Origin: Aquimarina sp. AU474 | GTDB lineage: Bacteria; Bacteroidota; Bacteroidia; Flavobacteriales; Flavobacteriaceae | DNA: 64,000 nucleotides | Assembly: GCF_900312815.1 (NCBI RefSeq) | Contig: NZ_OMPE01000006.1 | Span: forward strand, 369,765 to 433,764 | Direction of reading: 5' to 3' | Part shown: piece after piece, positions 26,548 to 36,130 of the stretch | Layout of the letters: each line of letters starts with the position of its first letter | How positions within the stretch are numbered: position 1 is the stretch's first letter | Translations under genes and position numbers: made by a program | The notes under the pieces: model-generated | Seen by the model: the letters and a program-made list of their open reading frames with translations, nothing else | The model's database searches: none | Told to the model about the DNA's origin: nothing

Positions 26548-27189
26548 GTGTTCTATATACTTCATTTTAAGTGCGTATTTTGTTAGACCTGCAAGATTAC
26601 GCACATTCAATTTTGCAATTAGGTTTTTTCTATAACTTTCGATTGTATGTTTGCTTAAAAATAATTTATCGGCAATTTCTTGGGTGGTAAACTCTTGAGC
26701 TATCAAGCTTATAACATCAATTTCTCGTTGGGTAAGTTTTATTTCTTGTTCTTTCTTTTTAGAAAGTTTATTCTCTAAATAGATATCTTTTATTTCTTTA
26801 GAAAAATATTTTTCTCCTTTCAATATTGTTTTTATAGCTTTTAATAATTCTTCTTTTTCAGCATTTTTTGGCACATAACCATCTACTTCATACTCGATAA
26901 GTTTATCAATCATATCAGCATCTTTATGCATACTTAATACAAGTGTTTTGATATTTCTATTTTGTTTTTTTATCACTTTGTTTAGTGTAATGCCATCTAT
27001 TTCTGGCATAGAGATATCAGTAATAATTAAATCAATTTTTTCATCAGGGTTTATGTCTAAGTATTTTACAATATGCTTACCATCTTTAGCGGTAAACAGA
27101 ATGTTGTAATCTTTTTCAGAGTGTAAAATACTCAATAGACCATCCAAAAACATTTTGTGATCATCGACAATAATTAGGTTAAATTTCAT
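26545..27189 (-). CDS. NarL/LuxR-type response regulator
   Basis: 214 residues. Receiver domain 1-125: acidic pair VDDHK (about D8-D9), phospho-acceptor DLIITDISMPEIDG (D56 or nearby), conserved S/T in LVLSMHKDAD and Lys in YVPKNAEKEE. LuxR-type helix-turn-helix at about 150-214: LTQREIDVISLIAQEFTTQE, then IADKLFLSKHTIESYRKNL. It follows the sensor kinase by 13 bp and is its clear partner. Confidence 0.95.
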   Translation of the reverse strand: MKFNLIIVDDHKMFLDGLLSILHSEKDYNILFTAKDGKHIVKYLDINPDEKIDLIITDISMPEIDGITLNKVIKKQNRNIKTLVLSMHKDADMIDKLIEYEVDGYVPKNAEKEELLKAIKTILKGEKYFSKEIKDIYLENKLSKKKEQEIKLTQREIDVISLIAQEFTTQEIADKLFLSKHTIESYRKNLIAKLNVRNLAGLTKYALKMKYIEH

Positions 27190-27202
27190 TGGTTAAAAAA
27201 GT

Positions 27203-29326
27203 TTAAGTTGGAATTTCTATATTGATAATGGTTCCTCTATTAATTCTTGAATCTATATGGAACGTACCTGATAATTTACGCAATCTACTTTTGATATTTT
27301 CAAACCCTATTCCGGTACTATTGTTTTTAGTATTAAAGCCAACCCCATTATCTTCAAACAATAAGTTGAGTACGTTTTCAACTAAATTTATTTGTAGTTC
27401 TACAGATGAGGCTTTAGCATGTTTAATAGTGTTGGTAATCAACTCTTGGATAATTTTAAAGGTTTCGATCTGTAAAAATTCATCAAGTTCATCAATGGCA
27501 ACTCTGGGATAAACAATAAATGAAGTCTTAAGATTACTAGCTTCTCCAATATTATTAAAATAGCTTTCTAATACTTCACAAAAATTATTTTTCCTGAATT
27601 TTTTCGGAATTAAATTATGGGATAAATCACGAACTTGTTCATAGGTATCATCTAATTGTGTATTTATCGTTTGTAAGGCTTCTGCTTTCCCGTTTGCAAA
27701 AGTATTATTAAGTTGAAGTTTTATCGCGGCAAGATTTCCTCCGATGCTGTCATGTAATTCTTGAGCAATACGTTTCCGTTCTTTATCCTGTCCCTCTATC
27801 GAAGCTTTAATAAGTTTTAATTCTTGACTTTTTATTAATGAAGAAATTTTTTGTTCACTTACTTCTTCTTGTTTTTTATTGAGCTCGCTTTGTGCTTGAA
27901 GTTTTTGATAATAAATAATCAATAATCCAATAATAGGCACCAAAAGAATCAAAAAAGAATACAAAATTGTATTTTTTAAACTCTTTTGTCGAATGAGTTT
28001 GGACTCTTGAATCTCTTGATCTTTTTTCAATAAATTGATTTCACTTACTCTTTTTTCTGAAGCATTTTGAAAAGCTAAAATTTGATTTTCACTTTCTTTA
28101 TTTTCAATCTCTTGTTGTAATCTTAAATTCTCGATCGCTTCCTTTTGATTCGTTAATTCTAATTTTCGATTTGAATTTTCGATTTGAAGAATCGTTATTT
28201 CTTTCTCTTTTCTTAAGGTAGAATACCGTATTTCTAATTCATTAATTTCTTCATCTTTTTGAAGCTTGTAGATAGAATCCTTAATTTTAAAATAGTCTGT
28301 AATATGGGTGAAAGCATTTTTGTAATTGCCTTGTTCTATTGCAATTTGTTTTAAGTTTTTATAGATATTTAATTGCTGACTTAGTAACCCCAGTTCTATG
28401 GCATCATGAAGCGCAGTGCCATATATTAATTGCGCATCTTTATAATTTTTGGCATCAATAAATACACTACCTATATTCATTTTTGCAATTAATTTGATGT
28501 TGTGTAAATCAATTTTTTCAGATATAACAATGACCTCTTCGTATAAATCAATTGCCTTATTTAATTTGTTTTGTTCTTGAGCATTAGCTGCAAGGTTAAG
28601 TAAAATAATAGCTAAAGCTGATTGTTTATTTTGTTTTTGACTTAACTCTTGACCTTTTTTAAAGTATTTGTCTGATGATTCATAATCTTTGAGACTTGAA
28701 TAGATCATCCCCATATTAATATAACTTCCAAAAACTATTTCTGGATCACCTTCATACTTGGAACATTCTTCAAACAACTCTAATGCTTTACTATAATTTT
28801 GCATTTCGCCATAGGTTAATGCCAAGCCGTGTGTATGGGTGTAATATAAATCCTTTTCGTTATACTTTTGAGATTCTTCAATACCTTTAAGGTGCCATTT
28901 TTTACTCTGCTGTAATAGGCCTTTGTTTTTGTAATTTACAGCTAGAATGTTATATGCCGATGAACGACCTTTGGTTTTTATGGAATCATTGTCGAGTCTT
29001 TCGAATTTGAGAGACTGATTTACATAATATATAGAAGAATCAATTAGCGCTTTATTTTTAAAATAATAAGCTAATAGTAAATTGCAATTGAATTTTGCAC
29101 GTTCTGTTTTTAAAGTTTTTTTTAATTGATGTGCAATAACGTAGGATTTTTCGACCTGATTGTTATTGAATAAGAAATAGGCATCATCTACTAACTTCTT
29201 TTCTTTAGCTTCTATTGTGATTCCTTTTGGTAAGGCACTTAGGTTTTCTGAATCAATCTGACATACGACTAGGGTGCTCCATAAAATAAAGCTTAAACGA
29301 ATGCAGTTGAGGGTTAATTTAATCAT
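27203..29326 (-). CDS. TPR-containing sensor histidine kinase (HisKA_3 type)
   Basis: 707 residues from ATG 29326 (a TTG five codons earlier is less likely). Signal-like N-terminus, then TPR repeats to about residue 350 (for example YYTHTHGLALTYGEMQNYSK), a coiled coil of Glu/Lys-rich heptads (about 360-455), one membrane helix (NTILYSFLILLVPIIGLLII), then a HisKA_3 dimerisation domain with the phospho-His in ERKRIAQELHDSIGGN (about 515-535) and a HATPase domain (NTIKHAKAS, EDNGVGFN, GIGFENIKSRL). This is the common Bacteroidota periplasmic TPR kinase, paired with the NarL regulator just downstream. Confidence 0.93.
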   Translation of the reverse strand: MIKLTLNCIRLSFILWSTLVVCQIDSENLSALPKGITIEAKEKKLVDDAYFLFNNNQVEKSYVIAHQLKKTLKTERAKFNCNLLLAYYFKNKALIDSSIYYVNQSLKFERLDNDSIKTKGRSSAYNILAVNYKNKGLLQQSKKWHLKGIEESQKYNEKDLYYTHTHGLALTYGEMQNYSKALELFEECSKYEGDPEIVFGSYINMGMIYSSLKDYESSDKYFKKGQELSQKQNKQSALAIILLNLAANAQEQNKLNKAIDLYEEVIVISEKIDLHNIKLIAKMNIGSVFIDAKNYKDAQLIYGTALHDAIELGLLSQQLNIYKNLKQIAIEQGNYKNAFTHITDYFKIKDSIYKLQKDEEINELEIRYSTLRKEKEITILQIENSNRKLELTNQKEAIENLRLQQEIENKESENQILAFQNASEKRVSEINLLKKDQEIQESKLIRQKSLKNTILYSFLILLVPIIGLLIIYYQKLQAQSELNKKQEEVSEQKISSLIKSQELKLIKASIEGQDKERKRIAQELHDSIGGNLAAIKLQLNNTFANGKAEALQTINTQLDDTYEQVRDLSHNLIPKKFRKNNFCEVLESYFNNIGEASNLKTSFIVYPRVAIDELDEFLQIETFKIIQELITNTIKHAKASSVELQINLVENVLNLLFEDNGVGFNTKNNSTGIGFENIKSRLRKLSGTFHIDSRINRGTIINIEIPT

Positions 29327-29393
29327 AAACAAAAATATCAATTCTTATTCATTTAGAATTCCCTGAAAACTGGGGTTTTGTAACAGATTTTTT

Positions 29394-30671
29394 CTATTTA
29401 TAGATTAGATATTTTTTTCTTTTTTCTTTATATGCCTTTAAATCATTACTCCAAGATTTCTTGATTTCGGTAACACTTACACCTTCTTCAATTTGTTGTT
29501 GTAGTTTTTTTGTTCCGGCATGCGAAGTAAAAGATTTGGTATTAAAAAACTTTTCTTTATTGTTTGAGTTTTTATAAGCATTAACTAGCCACCATAGGTT
29601 TATAGCACTTAATCGTTTTGTTTTTTCAAGATTGTTCCCATAACAAACTTCACCACGGTGTTTGGGATATTTTGCTCCAAAATTTGGTTTAGGAATATAC
29701 GCAAAGTCGTACTTATCTATAGAGAGATCAGGAGAACCATAGATCTGAAATTGTGTTTCTGTTCCTCGTCCGGCATTTATTGTTGTCCCTTCAAAAAAAC
29801 CAAGACTAGGATATAAATTAATAGCTATGTCATTGGGTAAGTTTGGAGAGGGGCGTATGGGTAAACTATAAAAGGTATTGTGGGTATAATTTTTAATTGG
29901 GACAATGGTGATTTCACATTTTAAATCATCACCAAGCCAACCTTCACCATTTACCATTTTGGCATATTCGCCAATAGTCATACCATGAACTAGAGGTATG
30001 GGGTGTATTCCCAAAAAACTTGTGTGCTCAGGTTCCATAGTAGGACCATCGATATAATGTGCATTTGGGTTGGGTCTGTCGAGAATAAGCATTGGGATAT
30101 TGTTTTCGGCGCAAGCTTGCATTACGTAATGCAATGTCGAGATGTATGTGTAAAACCGAACTCCAACATCTTGTATGTCAAAAACTACAATGTCTATACC
30201 AGCCAATTCTTCTTTTGACGGTTTTTTGTCCTTACCATAAAGAGAAAAAATTGGTAACCCCGTTTTAATATCTTTACCGTTGGCAACTAATTCTCCTGCA
30301 TCAGCTTTACCTCTAAAACCATGCTCAGGGGCAAAAACTTTTTGAATTTTAATATTTTTTGAAAGTAACGAATCTACCAAATGCACATAATTTTGTTTGG
30401 TAACATTGTCTTTAAAAATCACTGTAGTTTGATTGCCTACAATGGCAACATTTTTATTTTCCAACATAGGAATATAGACCAATGTCTGATTGGCTCCAGT
30501 AATTACATCAACTTTAGTTTTTGTAGTATCTTGAACAATATATTGCTCTGATATTGGTTTTTTTATATCTAAAGAAGCCCCAGAAGTTGTTTTTATTCCA
30601 CTTATACATGAAATAAAAATCAGAGAAAGGAATAAAAATGTATTTTTGAATGCATTTCTAATAAAAATCAT
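29394..30671 (-). CDS. namZ: Exo-beta-N-acetylmuramidase-like lipoprotein (DUF1343, NamZ type)
   Basis: 425 residues. Lipoprotein signal ending FISC (Cys22). DUF1343 hallmarks: VIFKDNVTKQNYVHLVDSLL, VFAPEHGFRGKADAGE, VFDIQDVGVRFYTYISTLHY, LDRPNPNAHYIDGP, and the late PSPNLPNDIAINLYPSLGFF and GRGTETQFQIYGSP. Bacillus YbbC/NamZ of this family removes terminal MurNAc from peptidoglycan fragments (GH171), so cell-wall recycling or foreign-wall digestion is likely. The upstream divergent permease starts only 8 bp away, leaving almost no shared promoter space. Confidence 0.9.
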   Translation of the reverse strand: MIFIRNAFKNTFLFLSLIFISCISGIKTTSGASLDIKKPISEQYIVQDTTKTKVDVITGANQTLVYIPMLENKNVAIVGNQTTVIFKDNVTKQNYVHLVDSLLSKNIKIQKVFAPEHGFRGKADAGELVANGKDIKTGLPIFSLYGKDKKPSKEELAGIDIVVFDIQDVGVRFYTYISTLHYVMQACAENNIPMLILDRPNPNAHYIDGPTMEPEHTSFLGIHPIPLVHGMTIGEYAKMVNGEGWLGDDLKCEITIVPIKNYTHNTFYSLPIRPSPNLPNDIAINLYPSLGFFEGTTINAGRGTETQFQIYGSPDLSIDKYDFAYIPKPNFGAKYPKHRGEVCYGNNLEKTKRLSAINLWWLVNAYKNSNNKEKFFNTKSFTSHAGTKKLQQQIEEGVSVTEIKKSWSNDLKAYKEKRKKYLIYK

Positions 30672-30679
30672 AGTAAAGC

Positions 30680-31921
30680 TTGAATTTCGAGTATTTTATC
30701 GCTAAACGCCTTATCAAAGGTAAGGAACATAAAAGTAGCATTTTGACTCCTATCACAAAAATTGCTATTTCGGCAATTGCCATTGGTATGATCATGATGC
30801 TTATCACTGTTGCTACTGGTATAGGTCTACAACGCAAAATACGTGAAAAAGTTGCGGCTTTTAATGGTCATGTCCTAATTTCTAGTTTTGATAACAATAG
30901 TAGTGTAGAGTCGTTGATTCCTATAACGACCAATCAGGACTTTTATCCAGAGTTTGAAGATGTAGATGGTATTCTGCATTTACAAGGAGTTGCTACAAAA
31001 ATAGGATTAATACGTACCGAAACCGATTTTGATGGAGTCGTCGTAAAAGGAATAGGAAAAGATTATAATTGGGATTATTTCAAAGAGTACATAATAGAAG
31101 GTCGTATTCCTAATTTTGAAGATAAATTAAATGAAGAAATTTTGTTGTCTTCTCATTTTGCTAATCGTCTTGGACTAAAAATAGGAGATAAGGCGATTAC
31201 GTATTTTCTTAAAAAGAATTCTTCGTCTAATTCGCAACCTTATATTCGAGCTTTTAAAATAGTAGGTATATATAATTCAGGATTTCAAGAGTTTGACGAG
31301 ACTTATCTTTTTGCAGATATACGGCATGTGCAACGAATGAATAAATGGAAAGCCGATGAGGTTGGAAATTTTGAAGTCTTTATTGAAGATTTTGATAAAA
31401 TAAACGAGAAAGGGCAGCAAATTTATGAGAATGTACCATCAACCCTGGATAGCCAAACTATAACATTAAAATATGCCACAATTTTTGAGTGGCTTAAACT
31501 CTTTGATCTTAATATTATTGGGATTATAGGTATTATTATTTTGGTAGCAGGGATCAATATGATTACGGCTTTGTTGGTACTGATTTTAGAAAAAACTCCT
31601 ATGATCGGTATACTAAAAGCATTAGGAACTACAGATTGGAGTATCAGAAAGATATTCTTATACAATGCGGGATATCTAATTTTGGTAGGTTTGTTTTGGG
31701 GTAATCTTATAGGAATAGGATTGTTGTTTATTCAACAAAAATATGGAGTTGTTGGCCTAAATCCCGAAACGTATTATGTAAGTACAGCCCCTGTATATAT
31801 CGATATAGGGTATGTTGTATTACTTAATGTAGGAACCATGATTCTTTGTATGATCATGTTGTTAATTCCATCATATATAGTGTCTAAAATTTCACCTACA
31901 AAATCTATTAGGTTTGAGTAA
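30680..31921 (+). CDS. LolC/LolE-like ABC transporter permease (FtsX fold), TTG start
   Basis: 413 residues. The TTG at 30680 gives MNFEYFIAKRLIKGKEHKSS, the N-terminus I recall as conserved in flavobacterial homologues, and no ATG occurs until mid-helix, so TTG is the start. Helix 1 at about 25-50 (ITKIAISAIAIGMIMMLITV), a large periplasmic domain (about 55-275), then three helices (IIGIIGIIILVAGINMITAL, FLYNAGYLILVGLFWGNL, IGYVVLLNVGTMILCMIMLL) typical of FtsX/LolC/LolE. Likely part of lipoprotein release or a related mechanotransmission system; the ATPase gene is not nearby. Confidence 0.88.
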   Translation: MNFEYFIAKRLIKGKEHKSSILTPITKIAISAIAIGMIMMLITVATGIGLQRKIREKVAAFNGHVLISSFDNNSSVESLIPITTNQDFYPEFEDVDGILHLQGVATKIGLIRTETDFDGVVVKGIGKDYNWDYFKEYIIEGRIPNFEDKLNEEILLSSHFANRLGLKIGDKAITYFLKKNSSSNSQPYIRAFKIVGIYNSGFQEFDETYLFADIRHVQRMNKWKADEVGNFEVFIEDFDKINEKGQQIYENVPSTLDSQTITLKYATIFEWLKLFDLNIIGIIGIIILVAGINMITALLVLILEKTPMIGILKALGTTDWSIRKIFLYNAGYLILVGLFWGNLIGIGLLFIQQKYGVVGLNPETYYVSTAPVYIDIGYVVLLNVGTMILCMIMLLIPSYIVSKISPTKSIRFE

Positions 31922-31956
31922 GTTTTAGCATTACGTAAAAAGTTTATACGAGTGCA

Positions 31957-31986
31957 TTGTAATCGATGTTCTAGATCGTATCTTTG
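31957..31986 (+). promoter_or_regulatory. Bacteroidota promoter of the cystathionine beta-synthase-like gene
   Basis: TTG at 31957-31959, 19-bp spacer, TATCTTTG at 31979-31986. Full match to both consensus elements; transcription should start about 31992-31995. Confidence 0.8.
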
Positions 31987-32029
31987 CCGCACAAAATACC
32001 CTTGATTGGGAACCTTAAACATTATTGGT

Positions 32030-33391
32030 GTGGAATACGCAAAAAATATATTAGAAACCATTGGGAACACACCCTTGGTAAAGATGAATGCATTAGTAAA
32101 AGATGTTGATGCTTTGGTATTGGCTAAGTATGAGACATTTAATCCAGGGAATTCGGTTAAAGATCGTATGGCTTTAAAGATGATTGAAGATGCAGAGGCC
32201 GATGGACGATTACAACCAGGAGGTACTATTATTGAAGGTACATCTGGTAATACTGGGATGGGATTAGCACTTGTTGCTATTATAAAAGGATATAAGTTAA
32301 TCTGCGTAATGGCAGATAAACAGTCTAAAGAAAAAATGGATATTCTACGCGCAGTGGGAGCTAAGGTAATGGTTTGTCCTACTAATGTTGAGCCTGATGA
32401 TCCAAGATCATATTATTCGGTTTCTAAACGATTAGCAGAAGAAACGCCAAATTCTTGGTATGTTAATCAATATGATAATCCCTCTAATGCCGTAGCACAT
32501 TACGAGAGTACAGGCCCTGAAATTTGGAAACAAACCGAAGGGAAGATCACGCACTTTATAGTTGGTGTAGGTACTGGAGGAACCATTTCGGGTGTAGGGA
32601 AATACTTAAAAGAAAAAAATCCGAATATCAAAATATGGGGAGTGGATACCTATGGATCAGTTTTTAAAAAATATCATGAAACGGGTATTTTTGATGAAAA
32701 TGAAATCTATTCGTACATCACCGAAGGAATAGGCGAAGATATTCTTCCTAAAAATGTAGACTTTTCTGTAATTGATGGATTTACCAAGGTTACAGATAAA
32801 GATGCTGCTGTATACACTCAAAAACTGGCTAAAGAAGAAGGTATGTTTTTGGGTAATAGTGCTGGAGCTGCTATAAAAGGATTATTGCAATTAAAAGAAC
32901 AATTTACAAAAGATGATGTGGTAGTTGTTTTGTATCATGATCATGGTAGTAGATATGTAGGTAAAATGTTTAATGATGACTGGATGCGAGAGCGCGGATT
33001 TCTTGAAGAAGAAGTATCTACTGCTGTTGATTTAATAAAAGATCACGCAGATAAACCTTTGGTGACAGTTAAAACCGAAGAGTTGGTTTCGCATGCAATT
33101 GAACGAATGCGGAAATTTCAGATTTCGCAGATCCCAGTAATGGATACAGAAGGTTTTGTAGGTTCTGTAGATGAAAGCGCTTTGTTTAAGGCTTTTATGG
33201 AAGATAAAAATATGGATAGTACTCCCATAAAAGAGGTAATGAAAGATCCTTTTCCTATCGTGAATTCTAAAACATCACTTGATGATATCTCTAAACTTAT
33301 AAAGAATGGCAATCCCGCAGTTCTGGTTGAATTGGACAACGGGAAACATCACATTATCACAAAATATGACGTTATTAGTCATATAAAATAA
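32030..33391 (+). CDS. Cystathionine beta-synthase / cysteine synthase-like PLP enzyme with CBS domains
   Basis: 453 residues from GTG 32030 (MEYAKNILETIGNTPLVKMN, matching the conserved family N-terminus); a TTG at 32006 is open in frame but less likely. PLP Lys lies in NPGNSVKDRMALKM; substrate loop GTSGNTG; PLP-phosphate loop GTGGTISG; GNSAGAA near the pyridine. The last ~115 residues form a CBS-domain pair (MRKFQISQIPVMDTEGFVGS; IKEVMKDPFPIV). Fold type II: condenses serine or O-acetylserine with a thiol. CBS tail favours cystathionine beta-synthase over plain cysteine synthase, but the substrate is inferred. Confidence 0.88.
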   Translation: MEYAKNILETIGNTPLVKMNALVKDVDALVLAKYETFNPGNSVKDRMALKMIEDAEADGRLQPGGTIIEGTSGNTGMGLALVAIIKGYKLICVMADKQSKEKMDILRAVGAKVMVCPTNVEPDDPRSYYSVSKRLAEETPNSWYVNQYDNPSNAVAHYESTGPEIWKQTEGKITHFIVGVGTGGTISGVGKYLKEKNPNIKIWGVDTYGSVFKKYHETGIFDENEIYSYITEGIGEDILPKNVDFSVIDGFTKVTDKDAAVYTQKLAKEEGMFLGNSAGAAIKGLLQLKEQFTKDDVVVVLYHDHGSRYVGKMFNDDWMRERGFLEEEVSTAVDLIKDHADKPLVTVKTEELVSHAIERMRKFQISQIPVMDTEGFVGSVDESALFKAFMEDKNMDSTPIKEVMKDPFPIVNSKTSLDDISKLIKNGNPAVLVELDNGKHHIITKYDVISHIK

Positions 33392-33415
33392 ATCATTATA
33401 TTTAATATATAATTT

Positions 33416-33468
33416 AACCCCTCTATTAGCGTTATTTGCTGGTAAAGGGGTTGTTTATATTTTTATTT
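33416..33468 (+). terminator. Terminator after the cystathionine beta-synthase-like gene
   Basis: AACCCCT (33416-33422) pairs with AGGGGTT (33446-33452) across a 23-base loop, followed by a T-rich run to 33465. Confidence 0.6.
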
Positions 33469-33542
33469 GGCAAGAGATCTCACGCAACTTTAATGCGTAA
33501 GGTTAATCTATAAGAATAAAGATAAGTGTAAAATAAGGGGAT

Positions 33543-34523
33543 ATGCACAAATATATATTTGATTTTTCTGATATAGATAAACTAAGGAATTACTTTAGGG
33601 GACAACTCGACCCGGATAGCGTATCTGACCGAATTTATTTTCCGTCAGAAATAGCAGATGGATATTTGTCTTACTATAAAATATCTCCCGAAGTTTTTTT
33701 ATTGGTGAACAATTATAAAGCTAACGCAGATATTGAATATATAAGAAGGCCAATAAACGAGAAAGATATTATTCTTCATTTCAGGAAGTATGCACTAGAT
33801 CATCAAATAGAGAAAGACCAAATTATTAGTAGATACTCAGATAGTTATACTCCAGGTAATATGAGATGTATGGATGCTCAACAAGGAGAGCAAGTTTTTA
33901 TTACCAAAGGAGCAGAGGTGAGATCTACTATGATTGTACTTAAAAGCTCGTATACGAAGCCTTATTTTATGAAAAGTAACGATATGGCAGAAAAGATGGA
34001 TAGCTATATTCGATATTCTCATCAATACATTCATAAATTCTATCTCTCTTATAAACAATCAAATCTTTTTGACCAAATTGTACAACCACGTACACACAAA
34101 GTAGAAAATTATCTATACTTTATAGCAAGAGGTATTCGATTATTAGAAACTTTTTGGAAAGACGTTTTGAAATGGGAAACCGAAAGCAATCCCTTTAATA
34201 TCAATAGTAATCAGGTAGGAAGTATTTATAAAGTAAGTAACTATTTAAAACGTAATTTACACGAGCCTTTTATTGGTGTTGATCAGTTATCTACCATGGC
34301 ACATATGAGCCGCACAAATTTCTTTAATATGTTTAAAGAGATTCATAATCAAACACCATTAGAGTTTTTTAATAACAAAAAACTGGAAAGCTCTTATAAT
34401 ATGATTTTTAGCGAAGGGTTATCTATTAAAGAAGTAATGGATAGTCTTAATTACTCAAACTCTTCAAAATTTAGGAAAGCTTTTTTCAATAAGTTTGATA
34501 TCTACCCGGATATTGTTCTGTAA
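33543..34523 (+). CDS. AraC-family transcriptional regulator
   Basis: 326 residues, soluble. The first ~210 residues are a ligand-binding or dimerisation domain with no recognised motif (HKYIFDFSDIDKLRNYFRGQ onward). The C-terminal AraC domain contains VDQLSTMAHMSRTNFFNMFK (first HTH) and IKEVMDSLNYSNSSKFRKAF (second HTH), ending NKFDIYPDIVL, where the usual GxxPxxY is altered to FDIYPDI. Solitary; target unknown. Confidence 0.85.
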   Translation: MHKYIFDFSDIDKLRNYFRGQLDPDSVSDRIYFPSEIADGYLSYYKISPEVFLLVNNYKANADIEYIRRPINEKDIILHFRKYALDHQIEKDQIISRYSDSYTPGNMRCMDAQQGEQVFITKGAEVRSTMIVLKSSYTKPYFMKSNDMAEKMDSYIRYSHQYIHKFYLSYKQSNLFDQIVQPRTHKVENYLYFIARGIRLLETFWKDVLKWETESNPFNINSNQVGSIYKVSNYLKRNLHEPFIGVDQLSTMAHMSRTNFFNMFKEIHNQTPLEFFNNKKLESSYNMIFSEGLSIKEVMDSLNYSNSSKFRKAFFNKFDIYPDIVL

Positions 34524-35094
34524 GTGCAAATAGGTTTAAAATAAAGATGGTCACCAAAAAATGGCAACCATCTATAACCTAACACAAACTCAACTTAGCT
34601 TAGGGTTTTGTAATCTTTAATGTCGTTTTTTGAATTAATTTTCCCCCTTAATTCTAATAACAAAGTAAAGAAATGAATTTGTTGCAGGGTTTTCCATTAA
34701 TACATAAATTCTTACCAATAGTACATTTCTATAGGAATTTAACGAGATTTTAAGAAAAAAATAGGTTTTTTACGCATTTTTACTATGGTAAACATCCGCT
34801 TTTTTGACTAAAAACTTGCTTTTTGCCTATGAATCAGAGATGAAAACTTTACAAAAATAGGTTCAGTATTCCTTTTGTAGATGAAAAATGACTCAAAAGC
34901 ATAGGGTTTTTGATTCGATTTTTGAATTTTTAAAATTACACTTTGTGGCATTGCTTCAGTGGTATTTGACGTTTACTAATTTGTAGTTCTGGTATGAGTA
35001 AGAAATAACCAGTAACGTCATTACTAGAGTGAAAGTTTTTAAAATGGTTTAAGTTGTAGAAGAGTTTAAGTAACTTACTTTAGAAAAGAAAGGT
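34524..35094. other. Intergenic region, 571 bp
   Basis: Downstream of both flanking genes (they converge). A hairpin, AGATGGT (34545-34551) with ACCATCT (34567-34573) plus inner CCA/TGG, lies right after the AraC gene but lacks a U-run. The rest is AT-rich with no ORF, repeat or RNA that I can support. Confidence 0.55.
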
Positions 35095-35943
35095 TTAATT
35101 GGCGTCTAGAATCTTAAGAAATTCTTCTGGTTCTGGTCGAACTCTATAATTATTGGTAAGATCAGTAAAAATAATTTTCCCTGTAGCGTCAGTAATAATC
35201 ACAGTCGGTAAAACGGTATCGCTATCATAGCCTAAGGTTTGAAAACCCATAGGTAATCCATTTTTAGAAAAAATGTCTAATTGTTTTGCTACTTTATTAT
35301 CATGATCAACCAAAAAATTAAAATTAAGATCAAATTTTTTTGCTAGCGATTTGGTATGACCATGAGGTTGCGGGCTTATAAAAATCATACTTACTTTTCT
35401 TTGTTCTAATTCTTTGTATTGAGATGCTATTTCTTTGATTTGAGCCATACATAAAGGACACCAATTTCCTCGATAGAACAAGAATATAGATGGATTGCCT
35501 ATAAATTTTGAAGTACTCACTTTATTTTTCTCTGAATCTTCAAGAGTAAATTCTGGTAATGATTTACCAATAGCCAAGTGTTTGTTAGATTTTCTGTCTT
35601 CGAACTTAGAATACCATTTTATATACAAAACCCATCCCAAAAACAAACCAATACTTGGAAGAGAGCCGTTTACATCATTTTCAATAATTCCTCCAAAAAT
35701 TAAACTAAGTATAAATCCAATACCAATAGGCAATGTATATGCTTTTAAATTAGCATCGGTTCGGGCAATTGGTTTTAGAAAAAGCAAACCGAAAAATGAA
35801 ACTATCGTAATGGCAATTATTAACCTCCCGATATAACGATATGATACGCCATGATTAATAAGGTGAATTACACTATCTATCACAAAATAGAGGGCTATGA
35901 CCGGGAAAATGGATATAAAAATCGATTTAAATACGTTTTTCAT
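35095..35943 (-). CDS. Membrane-anchored peroxiredoxin-like (AhpC/TSA) protein
   Basis: 282 residues. Three to four membrane helices in residues 1-115 (FKSIFISIFPVIALYFVIDS, YIGRLIIAITIVSFFGLLFL, TLPIGIGFILSLIFGGII, GLFLGWVLYIKWY), then a thioredoxin-fold domain with FLFYRGNWCPLCMAQIKEIA, where Cys-Pro-Leu-Cys is the active site, followed by ISPQPHGHTKSLAKKF and LPTVIITDATGKIIF. AhpC/TSA-like redoxin domain; the CPLC motif is closer to thioredoxin-like than to typical 2-Cys peroxiredoxins. The active site probably faces the cytoplasm or periplasm depending on helix number, which I cannot settle. Confidence 0.8.
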   Translation of the reverse strand: MKNVFKSIFISIFPVIALYFVIDSVIHLINHGVSYRYIGRLIIAITIVSFFGLLFLKPIARTDANLKAYTLPIGIGFILSLIFGGIIENDVNGSLPSIGLFLGWVLYIKWYSKFEDRKSNKHLAIGKSLPEFTLEDSEKNKVSTSKFIGNPSIFLFYRGNWCPLCMAQIKEIASQYKELEQRKVSMIFISPQPHGHTKSLAKKFDLNFNFLVDHDNKVAKQLDIFSKNGLPMGFQTLGYDSDTVLPTVIITDATGKIIFTDLTNNYRVRPEPEEFLKILDAN

Positions 35944-35968
35944 ATGATATGTTAGTTTTTATTGTAGT

Positions 35969-35976
35969 CAAAGTTA
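35969..35976 (-). promoter_or_regulatory. -7 element (TAACTTTG) of the peroxiredoxin-like gene
   Basis: Minus-strand TAACTTTG matches TAnnTTTG, about 25 bp upstream of the start codon. A TTG exists but at 14 bp spacing, shorter than usual. Confidence 0.45.
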
Positions 35977-36130
35977 TACGTGATGACTTACAAGGTTAAG
36001 ATAAAATTTATTATTTTCATCAAATATTTTTAACTAGCTATTACCGGTGTTTTCATCCTACCCGAAATGTTTAATAGCAAATGTAACCTGTAACCAGGAT
36101 TAAGCTAAAGCATAACAAATAGATATTAGG

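Noticed and set aside
34672..34752. 26-codon ORF in the 34.5-35.1 kb gap
   Set aside because: Too short, no promoter, no RBS and no recognisable peptide.
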